Made by a program: the position numbers and the translations under genes. From NCBI GenBank assembly GCA_003988855.1, contig QYAI01000008.1, forward strand, positions 124,001 through 188,000: a stretch of 64,000 nt of DNA. The letters run 5' to 3'. Shown piece by piece: positions 1 through 9,528 of the stretch (within the stretch, counting starts at the first letter, position 1; every line of letters starts with the position of its first letter). This stretch comes from Arachnopeziza araneosa. Lineage: Eukaryota; Ascomycota; Leotiomycetes; Helotiales; Arachnopezizaceae. The notes under the pieces are model-generated. The model was given only the letters and a program-made list of their open reading frames with translations, searched no databases and was not told the origin of the DNA.

Positions 1-305
1 CTCTGGGGTGACGAGCACATGCAAACAGCCCATCCATCCTACCTACCTATGTGGCGCAATGTTCCCTCATCCTTAAAACCATCACCACCACCACCACCAC
101 CACCACCACCGTCCCTTTTCTCTCCCTGCTTTTCCTGACAACCATCATAACCATCAGCAGATACATCCCTTCCGAAATATTCAGACAACTCCTAGTAAGC
201 CAAAGCTCTCCTCTTCCAGCTGACAGCGCCATGCAAGGCACAAGAAGCTGTCGCATCTCATCACCATCTCGAGCTAACGAGCAGTAGCACGAGCAAAAAA
301 ACTCC
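1..305. other. Upstream region of the CAP20-like gene with CCA trinucleotide repeat
   Basis: No gene is visible. Positions about 83-110 hold an uninterrupted CCA/CAC trinucleotide run of about nine units. The rest is pyrimidine-rich and is probably promoter and 5' leader of the downstream plus-strand gene. Small reading frames across the repeat on both strands are low-complexity shadows. Confidence 0.5.
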
Positions 306-942
306 ATGCCGCATTCCGAATCTCCTGGTAACGATACTACGACCAAGATGTCTCTCCAAGTAAACGGCGAACCTGCCCCTTCCTCTGCCTTCCTTTCCGT
401 AGGTCCCATTGACTCTTTGGCAATGCCAGTCGCTAACGTCGACCCCTCAGCACCTCTTCTCCTACCCCATCATCTCCGATAGCATTAGCACCATCAAATC
501 AAACCCTTACGGCTCCAAGACTATCGACTTCTCTCAATCCTCCTACGATAAGATCTCGAAGCCTATCCTCCCATACCTCTCTACGCCAATCAGCTACATT
601 ACCCCATACGCCAAGAAGGCTGATAGCATTGGTGACTCCACGCTGTCTACCCTCGATTCGAAGTTCCCGGTTGTCAAGAAGCCCACAGGAGAACTCTATG
701 ATGGCGGAAAAGCGATTGTCTTCTTCCCGCTCAAGAAGGGCAACGAGGGCAAGGATTACGTCCTAGGTGTCTACGGTAGCGAGAAGAAGAAGGTTGGAGG
801 TGAAGGATTTGTCACCTATGGAAAGGCAGCATTGGCAACGGGATTGATTGTGACCAGTGACACCTTCGGATGGATTAGCTCGTTTCTCGGCCAGAAGAAG
901 CAAGAGGCTAAGGAAGTTACAAGTGAAAAGACGGGTAATTAG
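306..942 (+). CDS. CAP20: CAP20 / perilipin-like lipid-droplet protein
   Basis: Two exons, 306-398 and 451-942, joined over a 52-nt GT-AG intron, give 194 aa. The splice restores the continuous stretch SSAFLSHLFSYPIISDS, which matches the start of the CAP20 family. The family core follows: SNPYG, YVKKAD-like YAKKADS, FPVVKKPTGELYDG, then a VGGEGFVTYGKAA segment and a hydrophobic helix. CAP20 of Colletotrichum and MPL1 of Metarhizium are fungal perilipins that coat lipid droplets and influence appressorium turgor and virulence, so a lipid-droplet surface role is inferred from the family. The start at 306 is the first ATG after an in-frame stop; an in-frame ATG at 348 would give 180 aa. The C-terminus is Lys/Glu-rich. 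Family assignment is secure; the exact start is less so. Confidence 0.9.
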
Positions 943-1294
943 CCGCGGAGGAAGTTGCATCGTCTCGAATGATGTGAATGGCTAAAGAGAATACGATACC
1001 CCAATGCAAGGACGTAAGTACGACTCAGGGCGGCTTGGGTGAAGTGTATATTTGGAAGCGAAAATGGACGGTGGTTTCTTCTCAATTCTTTTTTGGCTAC
1101 TCATCAATGATGTTGTTCTTGAGCGTTGCTTCCGTATCTTCTTCCCAAGGTCCAGTCCTTGAAAACAAAGCGATAGCGTAATTCAATTGGGGGCGCGCAA
1201 AGTTTCTCACAACGAGTTTGGTGCGATTCGATACGTATATATCAATCATAGATTATCTTTCTACCTAATCCTCGTTTTGCATAAAGTTCTTATG
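943..1294. other. Intergenic, no gene seen
   Basis: 3' flank of the CAP20-like gene, mostly AT-rich. A 67-codon frame at 978-1181 has no domain, signal or splice context and is not called. Confidence 0.5.
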
Positions 1295-2420
1295 TCAAGT
1301 GATGATATTAAGGTCGGCCTCTTGAGATGCAGACTGTGACATCAATTCCTAATCCCTACTGATTCTAGACCAAGATTACAATTCACCACGACGGCCTTAC
1401 CTTCTTCCGATAGATCTCGGACAGATTTCTGCCTCGAATATTCTCTTCAACCCAGCTCCACTTGTCATCTCCTTCGATCAAGCACGTCCTCATCCTACAA
1501 ACCTTATCCATGGAAGCAGCAACGACCAATCCCATTCCCTGATACTGCATACTGTAGACCGGCTTTCCATCTGGCCATGGCAGCAGTGGAAGGTTCCAGT
1601 GTCTGAGCTTTTACTGTTTGGGATGTTATGCTTATTTTTGTGCATGGGTTGATTCAATGGAGCTCATCCTGTACAGGCTGAGGGGTTCATTCTCGAGTAT
1701 TTAGGAGAAAGCAAGCTGGTGTACATTCTAACCAGAATGAACGTTCAATTTGATTCTGGACTCATGTAGAAACAGCTTTTGAGACTTGCTGCAGTCGAGA
1801 TGTCAAGATGAACGGCAACACTAGTCACGTGCTAACTGATGATATCTCCATCTGAATTTCGACATTCTCATGCCAAATGAGCAATTTCAAATCATCCTTT
1901 CCGCCATCCTCGGAAAGCTCCATGAAACCATCTGAAGTCCACCCTCATCACCTTCATCCAAGGCGAAACGTTTACAAACACCTGACTTGACCTTGTCGGC
2001 ACACGGTCAATCCGTGAGTTTTTCTCGATCAAGTTGAAAAGGTCCATGTCCATTCTCTATCTGGATCAGTCGACCCAATGAGTGGCCGTCAACGGTAGCC
2101 AAGATATATGTGATACGGTTGATCACACTTCTCGCTTAAAGCTTGTATCACCAACCTGACGCATTAACGTCCATGCACCGCGTACCAAAGAGGCTGAACG
2201 GCGCTGTAACTGCCTAACAAAATGACAGGTACGAAAATACCTGGACATTGTCCGCTGCGAGACTCTGCAGGTGCCGGAGATGCCTGGTCTCAAGCACGTC
2301 TGAGACTTGGTCTGAAGGGTCAACTTTGACACCGGATGAAAGAGGCGCCCTGAGCACCGGATAAGCTTCTTGGGCGATGAATCCAGGGTCAGGTTCTCGG
2401 GGGTAGGGGAATTAAGGTTA
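1295..2420 (-). pseudogene. Unidentified minus-strand gene, decayed or with unresolved exons
   Basis: The clearest part is an exon-like block at 1401-1602. It is preceded on the minus strand by a ctcag acceptor and followed by a gtaagg donor. It encodes 67 codons of protein-like sequence including PLLPWPDGKPVYSMQYQG and KWSWVEENIRGRNLSEIY. A terminal exon from a cacag acceptor would add SASQEADLNIIT and a stop at 1295-1297. Further upstream on the same strand, separate frames read LATVDGHSLGRLIQIENGHG (about 2040-2110) and FIAQEAYPVLRAPLSSGVKV (about 2300-2380). I could not join these blocks without in-frame stops. I do not recognise the family. It may be a pseudogene or a gene with small exons I missed. 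Confidence 0.35.
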
Positions 2421-2495
2421 CAAGCTTTCAAGGCGCAGATGATGGGATGTTGAAGTTCCGAAGATTGGGTGCCAAGGTTTACGGCACTGTCGTCA

Positions 2496-2502
2496 ATATA
2501 AG
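2496..2502 (+). promoter_or_regulatory. TATA-like element of the acidic secreted protein gene
   Basis: ATATAAG lies 168 nt upstream of the ATG at 2670, followed by a long pyrimidine-rich leader (tcctccttctcccac and similar). This is a common arrangement in highly expressed fungal genes. The transcription start is inferred to be about 25-40 nt downstream. Confidence 0.4.
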
Positions 2503-2669
2503 TCCTCCTTCTCCCACTCTATCTTCCTTCTTCATCCACTCAACAGTCATTCTCTAGTTACTCACTCACACTCACTACATTCTCTTCTTCTTCAGCTGGT
2601 CTGTTGTCTTTAGCTTTCTAATTCTAATTGCAACTTTGTTAATCTTCTTTCACCCAAACAATCTTCAAT

Positions 2670-3374
2670 ATGCGTTATTCAGCAATCGTCTTGGCCGCAG
2701 TTGCCACTCTTACCATCGCCGCTCCTACGTAAGCATTTCACTCCCACATGATAATCAAGAGCTAACAACCCTCTCAGGAAGTCGAAGCGTCAATCTTTGG
2801 CTGACCTCCTGGAAATTGAGGGCCAAGGTCTCGATGTGAATGAGGTGACCGAGGATTTCAGCTCCAACTCCCTCGACCAGAATGATCTTGAGGACCTTCT
2901 GGAGGGTTTTGATGTCAACAGCTTCAACGACCAGTTCGATTCTCAATTCAACGACCAGGAGATCCTCGACCTCCTCGTTTCTCTCGAGGGCAACCAATTT
3001 GATGTCAGCAACTTCAACGACATCAATGATGCGAACTCCTTCAACCTAGGCTCCTTCGCTGAGGACTTCAACAACGAGTTCAGTGCCAACTGGAATCAGG
3101 ATGAGATTGAGGAGCTCCTGCTTGAGTTGGGTTTGGTCAACGAGAACCAATTCAGCAACAACGACTTGGGTGAGCTAGACTCTACTGATGTTATTATTTC
3201 ATCAGAGGTTGATGAAGTTTCTATCTAGACCTTAACGGCGAACTCGAAAGTGAGCTCAGCGAGCTTGGCCTTAACAACAACAACAACGTTGACATTAACA
3301 ACGACCAACAACTTAGCAACAGCCTCAACCTAGGCTCCAACGTCAACCTCAACTCTTCTTCAATCGCCGTTTAG
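2670..3374 (+). CDS. Secreted, basic-residue-free acidic repeat protein (unknown family)
   Basis: Three exons (2670-2728, 2778-3169, 3229-3374) give 198 aa; both introns are GT-AG and phases match. Residues 1-18 are a signal peptide (MRYSAIVLAAVATLTIAA). K23-R24 is a Kex2-type dibasic site. From Q25 to the end the chain contains no Lys, Arg, His, Cys, Met, Pro or Tyr and is dominated by Asn, Asp, Glu, Leu, Ser and Phe. It has degenerate repeats centred on Leu-Leu pairs at about residues 30, 60, 85 and 133, each followed by L/E-G and an N/D-rich segment, then an Asn-rich tail. I do not recognise a family. If intron 2 were retained, the frame would stop at 3226-3228, the TAG that contains the splice acceptor AG, giving a shorter form. 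Secretion is well supported; function is unknown. Confidence 0.75.
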
Positions 3375-4065
3375 AAGATGAAAAGGATCTGGGTTGTAAG
3401 ATTCGGTCATAGGAGTTGGAAAGTTTAGGGAGAGCGAGACTGGGAAGAGACTGGTTGGATAGAATAGGTAGTGTTGTGATGGGTCGCCCAAGTAATGAAA
3501 TCTCCTTTTCCACTGTCTAGCAAATGTTCCTGTCGTCAAGATTATCATGTATCCAGATTCCAGATTTCCTCATTAGATGTCAAGAGAAGAGTGCCGCTCG
3601 TTTATGCTTAGAAACCCCCGTCCCTCCCTTGCCGCGCTCCATGTGTGTGTGTGAGACCTCAATCCGACAGAGCCTGCCGCCGCGCAATCATCCGATTTCA
3701 AGTGCCGGAACCTTCATCTGATGCCCCGTCCGACACCCCGCGTTCATGCGCGCAATGCACTGTCACGAACCAGCTGTCATCCGTTCTCGCTCCGAGCACT
3801 TCGGAACACTTCATGTTGCACAATGCCCTTGCGTCGGTCGGACGGTGGATCATGCAGCGGATCAACAGTGCGCCCGCTCATCCTAGCTATTATTAAGATA
3901 AGCTTTAAGAAAGGAGGCTGGGGTTGAGAAATGCCCGAGAATCGATGCTTGATTATGTTCTATGTTACTCATGTCTGTGCTCCTCGTTTCGCCTCGTCGG
4001 TTGTTTTGTTTCATCGCGAATGCACCAATGGCATTAATTCCATGGCATGAATCAACAACAAACAA
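3375..4065. other. Convergent intergenic region
   Basis: Shared 3' flank of the secreted-protein gene and the minus-strand SDR. Small overlapping frames around 3524-3927 read as compositionally random and are not called. No repeat or RNA gene is seen. Confidence 0.5.
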
Positions 4066-5398
4066 TCAATAACTTGATGGTACAACGCTCAATCTTCCTC
4101 CGTCAGTGATGACTACACCTCCATTCACGTAGCTCCCCGCTGGGCTACATAGGTAGAGAGTCAGTCCAGCCATATCGGCTTCGCCCCCTGGTCTTTGCGC
4201 TGGGATGAAAGCCTTCGGGAAGCCCCCGGCTTTTTTCATATCCGCGATCATATCATCAGCCATTTCGGAAGCATACACTGTTGTTCTCTTAATTGAAATC
4301 CTCGAAGAACATAATTGAAGGAACAAAGGGAAAGAGGAGTGTTGATGAGGAGAAGAAAGACCTACAACCCGGCGCCACAACATTCGATCTGATATCATAC
4401 GGAGCCAATGTCGTGGCAAGTTGTTTCATCATATGTGTTGTCCCAGCCTTGGAAGCAGCATAGGCGAAGCTTACAAGATTCAGACGATTACTGCAAGTAA
4501 ATTAGCATCTATCTATCTGTTGATTGCAGAGGATGAAGTTGAAATTGAGGAGTTTGAATGCCAAGAAAAGTTCTCAGAGTTGAGCAGAAGTGCTCTTTGA
4601 ACACACCCTGCTTCTTCACTCCTTCGAACAGATGCAAATAAATATGAAAATAACACTTACTAAGCGCCAATAGAAGAGGTGGCGATGATTTGACTCTTCT
4701 GCTCTACATTGCCTTTCTTGTTGCCTTTGTCAAGAAGTTCGAGAAATGCGACGATGCAGCGGTACACAGCGGTAGTGTTGACGTTGAGAACGTTAGTAAA
4801 ATCCTCGGCTGGCATGTTCCACAGAAATTCTCGAAATTGAGCAAGAGTGGCATCCTTCGGGATGCTAGAGATGACTGGACCCGTGATTCCGGAATTTGCT
4901 ATGAGAACCTATGCAATTGAGTTTAGTGGTGTCATTTGAGATTCTCTAGGGACAATGGATCCATGCCATAGCCGTTCCTATGCTATAGAATTGGGCAAGA
5001 AGAGATTATTTTACTCTACAGAGATCCTTACGTTGAGATACCCAACCTCCTTCTCAATATGCGCAACGATTCTCTCCAGATCCTCTTGCTTCGTCACATC
5101 TCCTTGGAGAGGAATTATCTTCTCGTGTTTCTAGCAGATATCAGCGAGACACGTGATATCAGAGGCCGAGACGAACGGCTTGAGCAGCGGCCTTTTGAAG
5201 AGTTTCAAGACGCCGACCGACGATGTAGACCTGAGCACCGTTTTGCTCGAGGGCTTTGGCCATCATCAAACCGATTCCTAAGATCGTCCTTTAGTAAGAA
5301 ACTCGAACTTTGGCAGACAACTTACCAGAGCCACCACCAGTGATGAGGACCACAAGCCCTTGAACGGAGAAGAGTGACGCTGCCTCAAGAGATGACAT
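4066..5398 (-). CDS. Short-chain dehydrogenase/reductase (classical SDR)
   Basis: Six exons on the minus strand (5398-5326, 5277-5177, 5130-5032, 4908-4661, 4490-4366, 4277-4066) sum to 858 nt, 285 aa. The Rossmann motif TGGGSGIG is at residues 20-27. The catalytic set is Ser169/Ser170 (IIATSSIGAY), Tyr184 and Lys188 (YAASK). NVVAPG and the C-terminal segment with YVNGGVVITDGG are typical of classical SDRs. The enzyme should use NAD(P)(H) to interconvert a carbonyl and an alcohol; the substrate cannot be read from sequence. It resembles fungal proteins annotated as RhlG-like 3-oxoacyl reductases. The last 5' splice site was chosen as gtaggt with acceptor caacag because this restores NVVAPGLYASEMADD. 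No biosynthetic neighbours are evident. Confidence 0.85.
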
Positions 5399-6399
5399 TT
5401 TGACTTGAAGTATTCAAATATTGAAGTATTGAAGTTAAGATGTATATCGAACAGAGAAGAATAGACCTTAAATACCGCCTAGGGACTTGGCTCTGATGTA
5501 GGTCGGCTTACCTTCCGTTAAATCCGAGCTAGCGTGATCCGCAGGAAAGATGAGTAAACTCCACTTTGAATGGCTCGTTCATAGTTTACTAAACTTATAA
5601 TTGGCGAGAGCGCCTGCTGCTTATCGTTAGACCTTTTCTTGACTGAAAGGCGAGCGACATCATAATGGTACTAACGGTAATTAATGGCGGAGTTACCGCT
5701 TTTAAGAATTTATTGACGGTAGGTCAGGTTCAGTGAATCTTGTATCATGAGCTTGATTACTGTAGCTCAATTGCATCATGAGCTCGATTACTGTGGCTCA
5801 ACGCAACATCCTAAAACGTTGGCTTATTTGCTGTACCGAGCTAAACGCTCTATATTCCCTAGCGATCTGGGTTCATAATCAACACAAGAAAACCAGGATC
5901 TAGATAGGTCTACTCGGTATAGTACTTGCAAATTCAAGACGGAGATCTTCATAGCTCTACCAAGCAAATGATTCGAAAATTCTATGCTGATGCTTATACT
6001 ATCAAGAGAGAGAAATTAACAATGCAATAAAGACGAAACTTTAAGCAAGCATCCCACCTGTGACTTATCTCCTAGTTTGAATATAAATTGACCACAATTG
6101 CTGAACATTCAAGCCTGAAACAGAAGAGAATCAAGATTTTAAAGCATCCAGGGCACGCAAGACAACGAAATAACATTTCTGTGAGCAATGCATGAACTCC
6201 TTCTCATGCTGAATTCGAACTGTTGCCACCAATTGTCTGCTCTCAGCTTGTACAACTGGAAGGAATTCGATCAAAGAGGCACTCAAGACAATTCGCTCAT
6301 GTGCAATGGCCTTGGAATTCGGAATATGTCGCTCTTAATAACTCCTGGTATCATGCAGCCGACCTATCTCCATGCAACCGTACGCCTTACCAAACCCAT
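5399..6399. other. Intergenic region with short direct and inverted repeats
   Basis: Promoter side of the SDR. A TATA-like TATTTAAGG (minus strand) sits near 5470. A 27-nt imperfect direct repeat is at 5744-5770 and 5775-5801. CGGTAA and TTACCG arms face each other around 5670-5700. No coding sequence is supported; the 81-88-codon frames at 6188-6468 overlap the psf3 3' side in other frames. Confidence 0.5.
5744..5801. repeat. Tandem 27-nt direct repeat, two copies
   Basis: Copies at 5744-5770 and 5775-5801 share 25 of 27 bases, with a 4-nt spacer. Both differences are transitions (T/C and A/G). Each copy starts ATCATGAGCT and ends GCTCAA, so each also contains TGAGC and GCTCA arms that could form a small dyad. 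It lies about 350-400 nt upstream of the SDR start. Confidence 0.75.
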
Positions 6400-7008
6400 T
6401 CATCCCTTCTTAACCTCTCCCATCCACTGCCTCATTGCCTTCGAGCTATCATGACTTGCCCGAAATAGCTGCCTCTCCATTTCGTCCAAGCCTCTCAGAA
6501 ACTCCACCCCATCAGTGCCCACTCCGCCTCCTCCACCGCTCCGCTGACTAGGACCCGCATTACTAGCATGGTCACTGATCTCCGCCGCCCTCGTCCTAAA
6601 CGTCTGCATCAAAACATCACACACTTCCTCCTCTTCAAATAGCTCCAATATTCTTGCACCTAAGCCATAAAAGTGCTGTGCGAGCGCTCGCAAGTCCACA
6701 GACTTCGGATCAGCTTTAAGAGCGTTCATGACGCGTGGGGCGAGACATGGTGGGAGATCAAGAGTAACGAGGGTTTTGGAGGAAGAGGCTGAGGAAACCG
6801 CAAGCATTTCTGCAAGCCATAGAGGTAGTTCAACGCGTGTTCCAGCTTTCAGAGTGTGACCCGGATTATTGTCCAAGTAGCCTAAGCTTGGGAGGTCGAG
6901 ATCAAAGGTACATGGCACTTTCTAGGGATAGTTAGTGGGGTTATTTTGATTCGAAAGAGGGCAAACTTGAGCGTCTGTAAGGATGGCGTCGATATCATAG
7001 TAAGACAT
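6400..7008 (-). CDS. psf3: GINS complex subunit Psf3
   Basis: Two exons (7008-6967 and 6921-6400), 564 nt, 187 aa. The first exon encodes MSYYDIDAILTDAQ and splicing continues KVPCTFDLDLPSLGYLDNNP, a highly characteristic Psf3 N-terminus. GTRVELPLWLAEML and the helical region LRALAQHFYGLGARILELFE follow. Psf3 with Sld5, Psf1 and Psf2 forms the GINS tetramer, part of the CMG replicative helicase in the nucleus. Length is normal for the family. The C-terminal part after about residue 145 contains a Gly-rich low-complexity insert. It is transcribed divergently from the Mn-SOD gene. Confidence 0.95.
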
Positions 7009-7122
7009 TTCTTGTGGATCCCACAACCACACTCTACAAAGCTTTTTGAAGAGGCCTTTTTTTCAAGCTCTTGTTGATGTATAAATTCAGGTTAATCATG
7101 CAGACGGGAAGTCGCGGTGGTG

Positions 7123-7128
7123 ACGCGA
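7123..7128. promoter_or_regulatory. MCB/E2F-like ACGCGA element in the psf3-sod2 divergent promoter
   Basis: ACGCGA followed by AA lies 115 nt upstream of the psf3 ATG. MBF-type factors bind ACGCG(T/A) boxes in replication genes of fungi, so G1/S control of psf3 is plausible. One hexamer is weak evidence by itself. Confidence 0.35.
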
Positions 7129-7149
7129 AATGCCATGGTTGATCGTTGC

Positions 7150-7154
7150 CCAAT
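7150..7154 (+). promoter_or_regulatory. CCAAT box upstream of sod2
   Basis: CCAAT occurs 133 nt upstream of the sod2 ATG in the 278-bp divergent promoter. The fungal CCAAT-binding complex (HapB/C/E) regulates iron and redox genes. A GATGATATATTTCATCATC near-palindrome at about 7188-7206 also lies in this promoter. The functional role is inferred. Confidence 0.35.
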
Positions 7155-7286
7155 CGGCATTTTGTGACGTTTTCCCCGAAGCTCTCCGATGATATATTTC
7201 ATCATCCCTCCACTTCCTAACTCACCATCAATTGGTCTATTAGGAACACATCCTTTTGAACCAGCAAAAAGGGAACAAATACGAAA

Positions 7287-8077
7287 ATGTCAACTCTTCT
7301 TCGAACCACAGCCACGGCTCGCTCAGCTCTCCGAGCTGGAGCATCAAAGAGGGCTGCTTGCATGGCAAGCACAAGCTTTGTCAGAGGCAAGGCCACTCTT
7401 CCGGATCTCCCATGTTAGTGTATACATGTATAAACATCTCACGAATACTCACCTCCTACAGATGACTATGGTGCCCTTGAACCCTCAATATCGGGCAAAA
7501 TCATGGAGCTTCACCATAAGAACCACCACCAAACATACGTCAACAGCTTTAATACCTTCACTGAACAATTGCAGGCTGCAGAGTCAAAGCAAGATATTGG
7601 TGCTCAGATTGCCCTACAGCCATTGATTAATTTCCACGGCGGCGGACATGTCAATCACTCTCTTTTCTGGGAGAATTTGGCCCCAAGCAAGAACGGAGGT
7701 GGTGGAGAACCAGCCGGTCAATTGAAGGTGAGCCCTTGTCCAGTACTCTTATCGGATCACGAAGTTAATCAATCAACTTATAGACAGTAATCGAATCTGC
7801 CTACGGCTCCTTCCCCGATTTCAAATCAAAGTTCAATACCGCCCTAGCCGGGATCCAAGGTAGTGGCTGGGCATGGCTTGTGAAGGACAATGAGACTGGT
7901 CAAGTTCAGATCCGTACCTATGCAAATCAAGATCCAGTCGTTGGCAAATATACACCACTCTTGGGAATTGATGCTTGGGAGCATGCATACTATCTACAAT
8001 ACCAGAACCGCAAAGCAGAGTACTTCAGCGCGATTTGGGATGTTATTAATTGGAAGGCGGTAGAGGGACGATTGTAA
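7287..8077 (+). CDS. sod2: Mitochondrial Fe/Mn superoxide dismutase
   Basis: Three exons (7287-7413, 7462-7727, 7784-8077), 687 nt, 228 aa. The N-terminus MSTLLRTTATARSALRAGAS is Arg/Ser/Ala-rich and typical of a mitochondrial presequence. The mature part begins near ATLPDLPYDYGALEP. Metal ligands are His60 (LHHKNHHQTYV), His108 (GGGHVNHSLFW), Asp194 and His198 (DAWEHAYYLQY). This is the conserved Fe/Mn-SOD pattern; manganese and the matrix location are inferred from family and presequence. It converts superoxide to oxygen and hydrogen peroxide. The 278-bp promoter is shared with psf3. Confidence 0.96.
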
Positions 8078-9460
8078 TGATCCTATAGCGAGATAGGGTG
8101 TTGCATAACCGTCTGTACAAAGTGAGAATATGATACATTTTTGAGCCATTTCGTGTTGGAGCTCCTTATTTGGCGAGTTTTCTTACTTTTAGCGAAGTGT
8201 ATAAGTATACTTGCTATGAGACAATCAACTATGCGTTTTTCTACACTTGTTTCTCTCCTATTCATCAAATGGTTCAAAGCAAGATCTCCGACTCCTGTTC
8301 ACTCAAGGTGTGATAACTACTCCTGCGTCTAAATGGAGAAGCTGATTAGAGCTCTACATTATCACCGTCTTCTCCAAATGATTCGTTGATCCAATGCCCG
8401 CCCGAAGGATTCGATATTTCTTGGTGAGTCTAAGCTGTGAATTCACGGTCCACTCTCCAGTTGAGTTACAAGATCTACATTTCAGCTCCTAAGGAGAGTC
8501 CTGCTAGACTGATGATTCCATGGTGCTGATAAACTAAAAATCACAAAGATCTCCCATTTTTCATGGCGTGATGGACATTAAGTGTCTTTTTATGTGAAGC
8601 TGAAATCCTCTTTCTCTATATTGTAGCGGACAGACCTCATACTTTCTTGAGGATTGTAGCCTTCATTGAGCGCTGTTTATAGCATGCAAATTGTTGAGTG
8701 ACTCTGCAGTCTTACTGCTTTTCCAAAGCCAAATGAACGTGATGGCTCCTACCCAAAACCAGACTCTCATGTCGTAAGGGTCGCCTGGTTAGCAGGTCCC
8801 TTCAAGGAGGTGTGGCTTGCCGCAGTGGCACAGCCTGTTTCAACATAATTTGAACCGAATGGAGGTTAGGAAGACATGGCGCGACGATAAGTTTCTTGGC
8901 GCATCAGTGCATCAGACATGATCGAATCAAATTGTTCATGCCCTGGTGAGTGCATGCGTTGATGCTATTATTGGGCCAAAAGGGTTGGAACAGGAACGAA
9001 CAACTTGGACAAGATGGAAGTGTGTCCTCCCAGTCCAGCGCAAGACCAGTGAAGTTGGTGTGGTCGGAATCTTCAGTTGGTGTGATTCTCGAAACTTGAT
9101 TAGAAAGCCCGAAATTTTCCCATCCTTTTTTAGCTCGTATCTGGATAAATCCCCGTCCTAGGCGAGGCTTGCCGTCCTCTTATCCACTCGTTCGGATCCA
9201 CTCTGAGTTTATCGTGCAAGGATCCCAAGATCTCCTTGATTACTGCCCTCAGATTCATCTCCCATATCCATCTATTCTATTCCTTCTTGTGCTTCACTGT
9301 CTCCTCGTACTCCAATTGAGAAGATAGGAAGTCTGGGGAACATCACATTCGCTCGTTCTATCGCAAGAGTATCTGTCGCTACTTGGAATTTCGTCCTTCG
9401 CTTTAGTCCACAACAACAGCCCCCCAACGGCCTATCGTCTGGCCAAACGCGTCCTCTCGA
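8078..9460. other. Intergenic, no gene seen
   Basis: About 1.4 kb between sod2 and the GH72 gene. Short frames at 8946-9161 and on the minus strand near 9272-9463 have no recognisable content. I looked for tRNA-like folds around 8730-8830 and found no convincing T-arm. Confidence 0.5.
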
Positions 9461-9468
9461 CATAAATA
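9459..9468 (+). promoter_or_regulatory. TATA-like element of the GH72 gene
   Basis: ACATAAATAC about 65 nt upstream of the ATG at 9529, followed by a CT/CA-rich leader. Position and sequence fit a core promoter element. Confidence 0.35.
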
Positions 9469-9528
9469 CTTCACTGATAGCTTCCGTTCATCACTCACCA
9501 ATTCAACTATTCTTTGCACAGATTCATC

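Noticed and set aside
8730..8830. Possible tRNA-like segment
   Set aside because: Some short complementary arms, but no TTCRANTC T-loop, no A-box match and no acceptor pairing.
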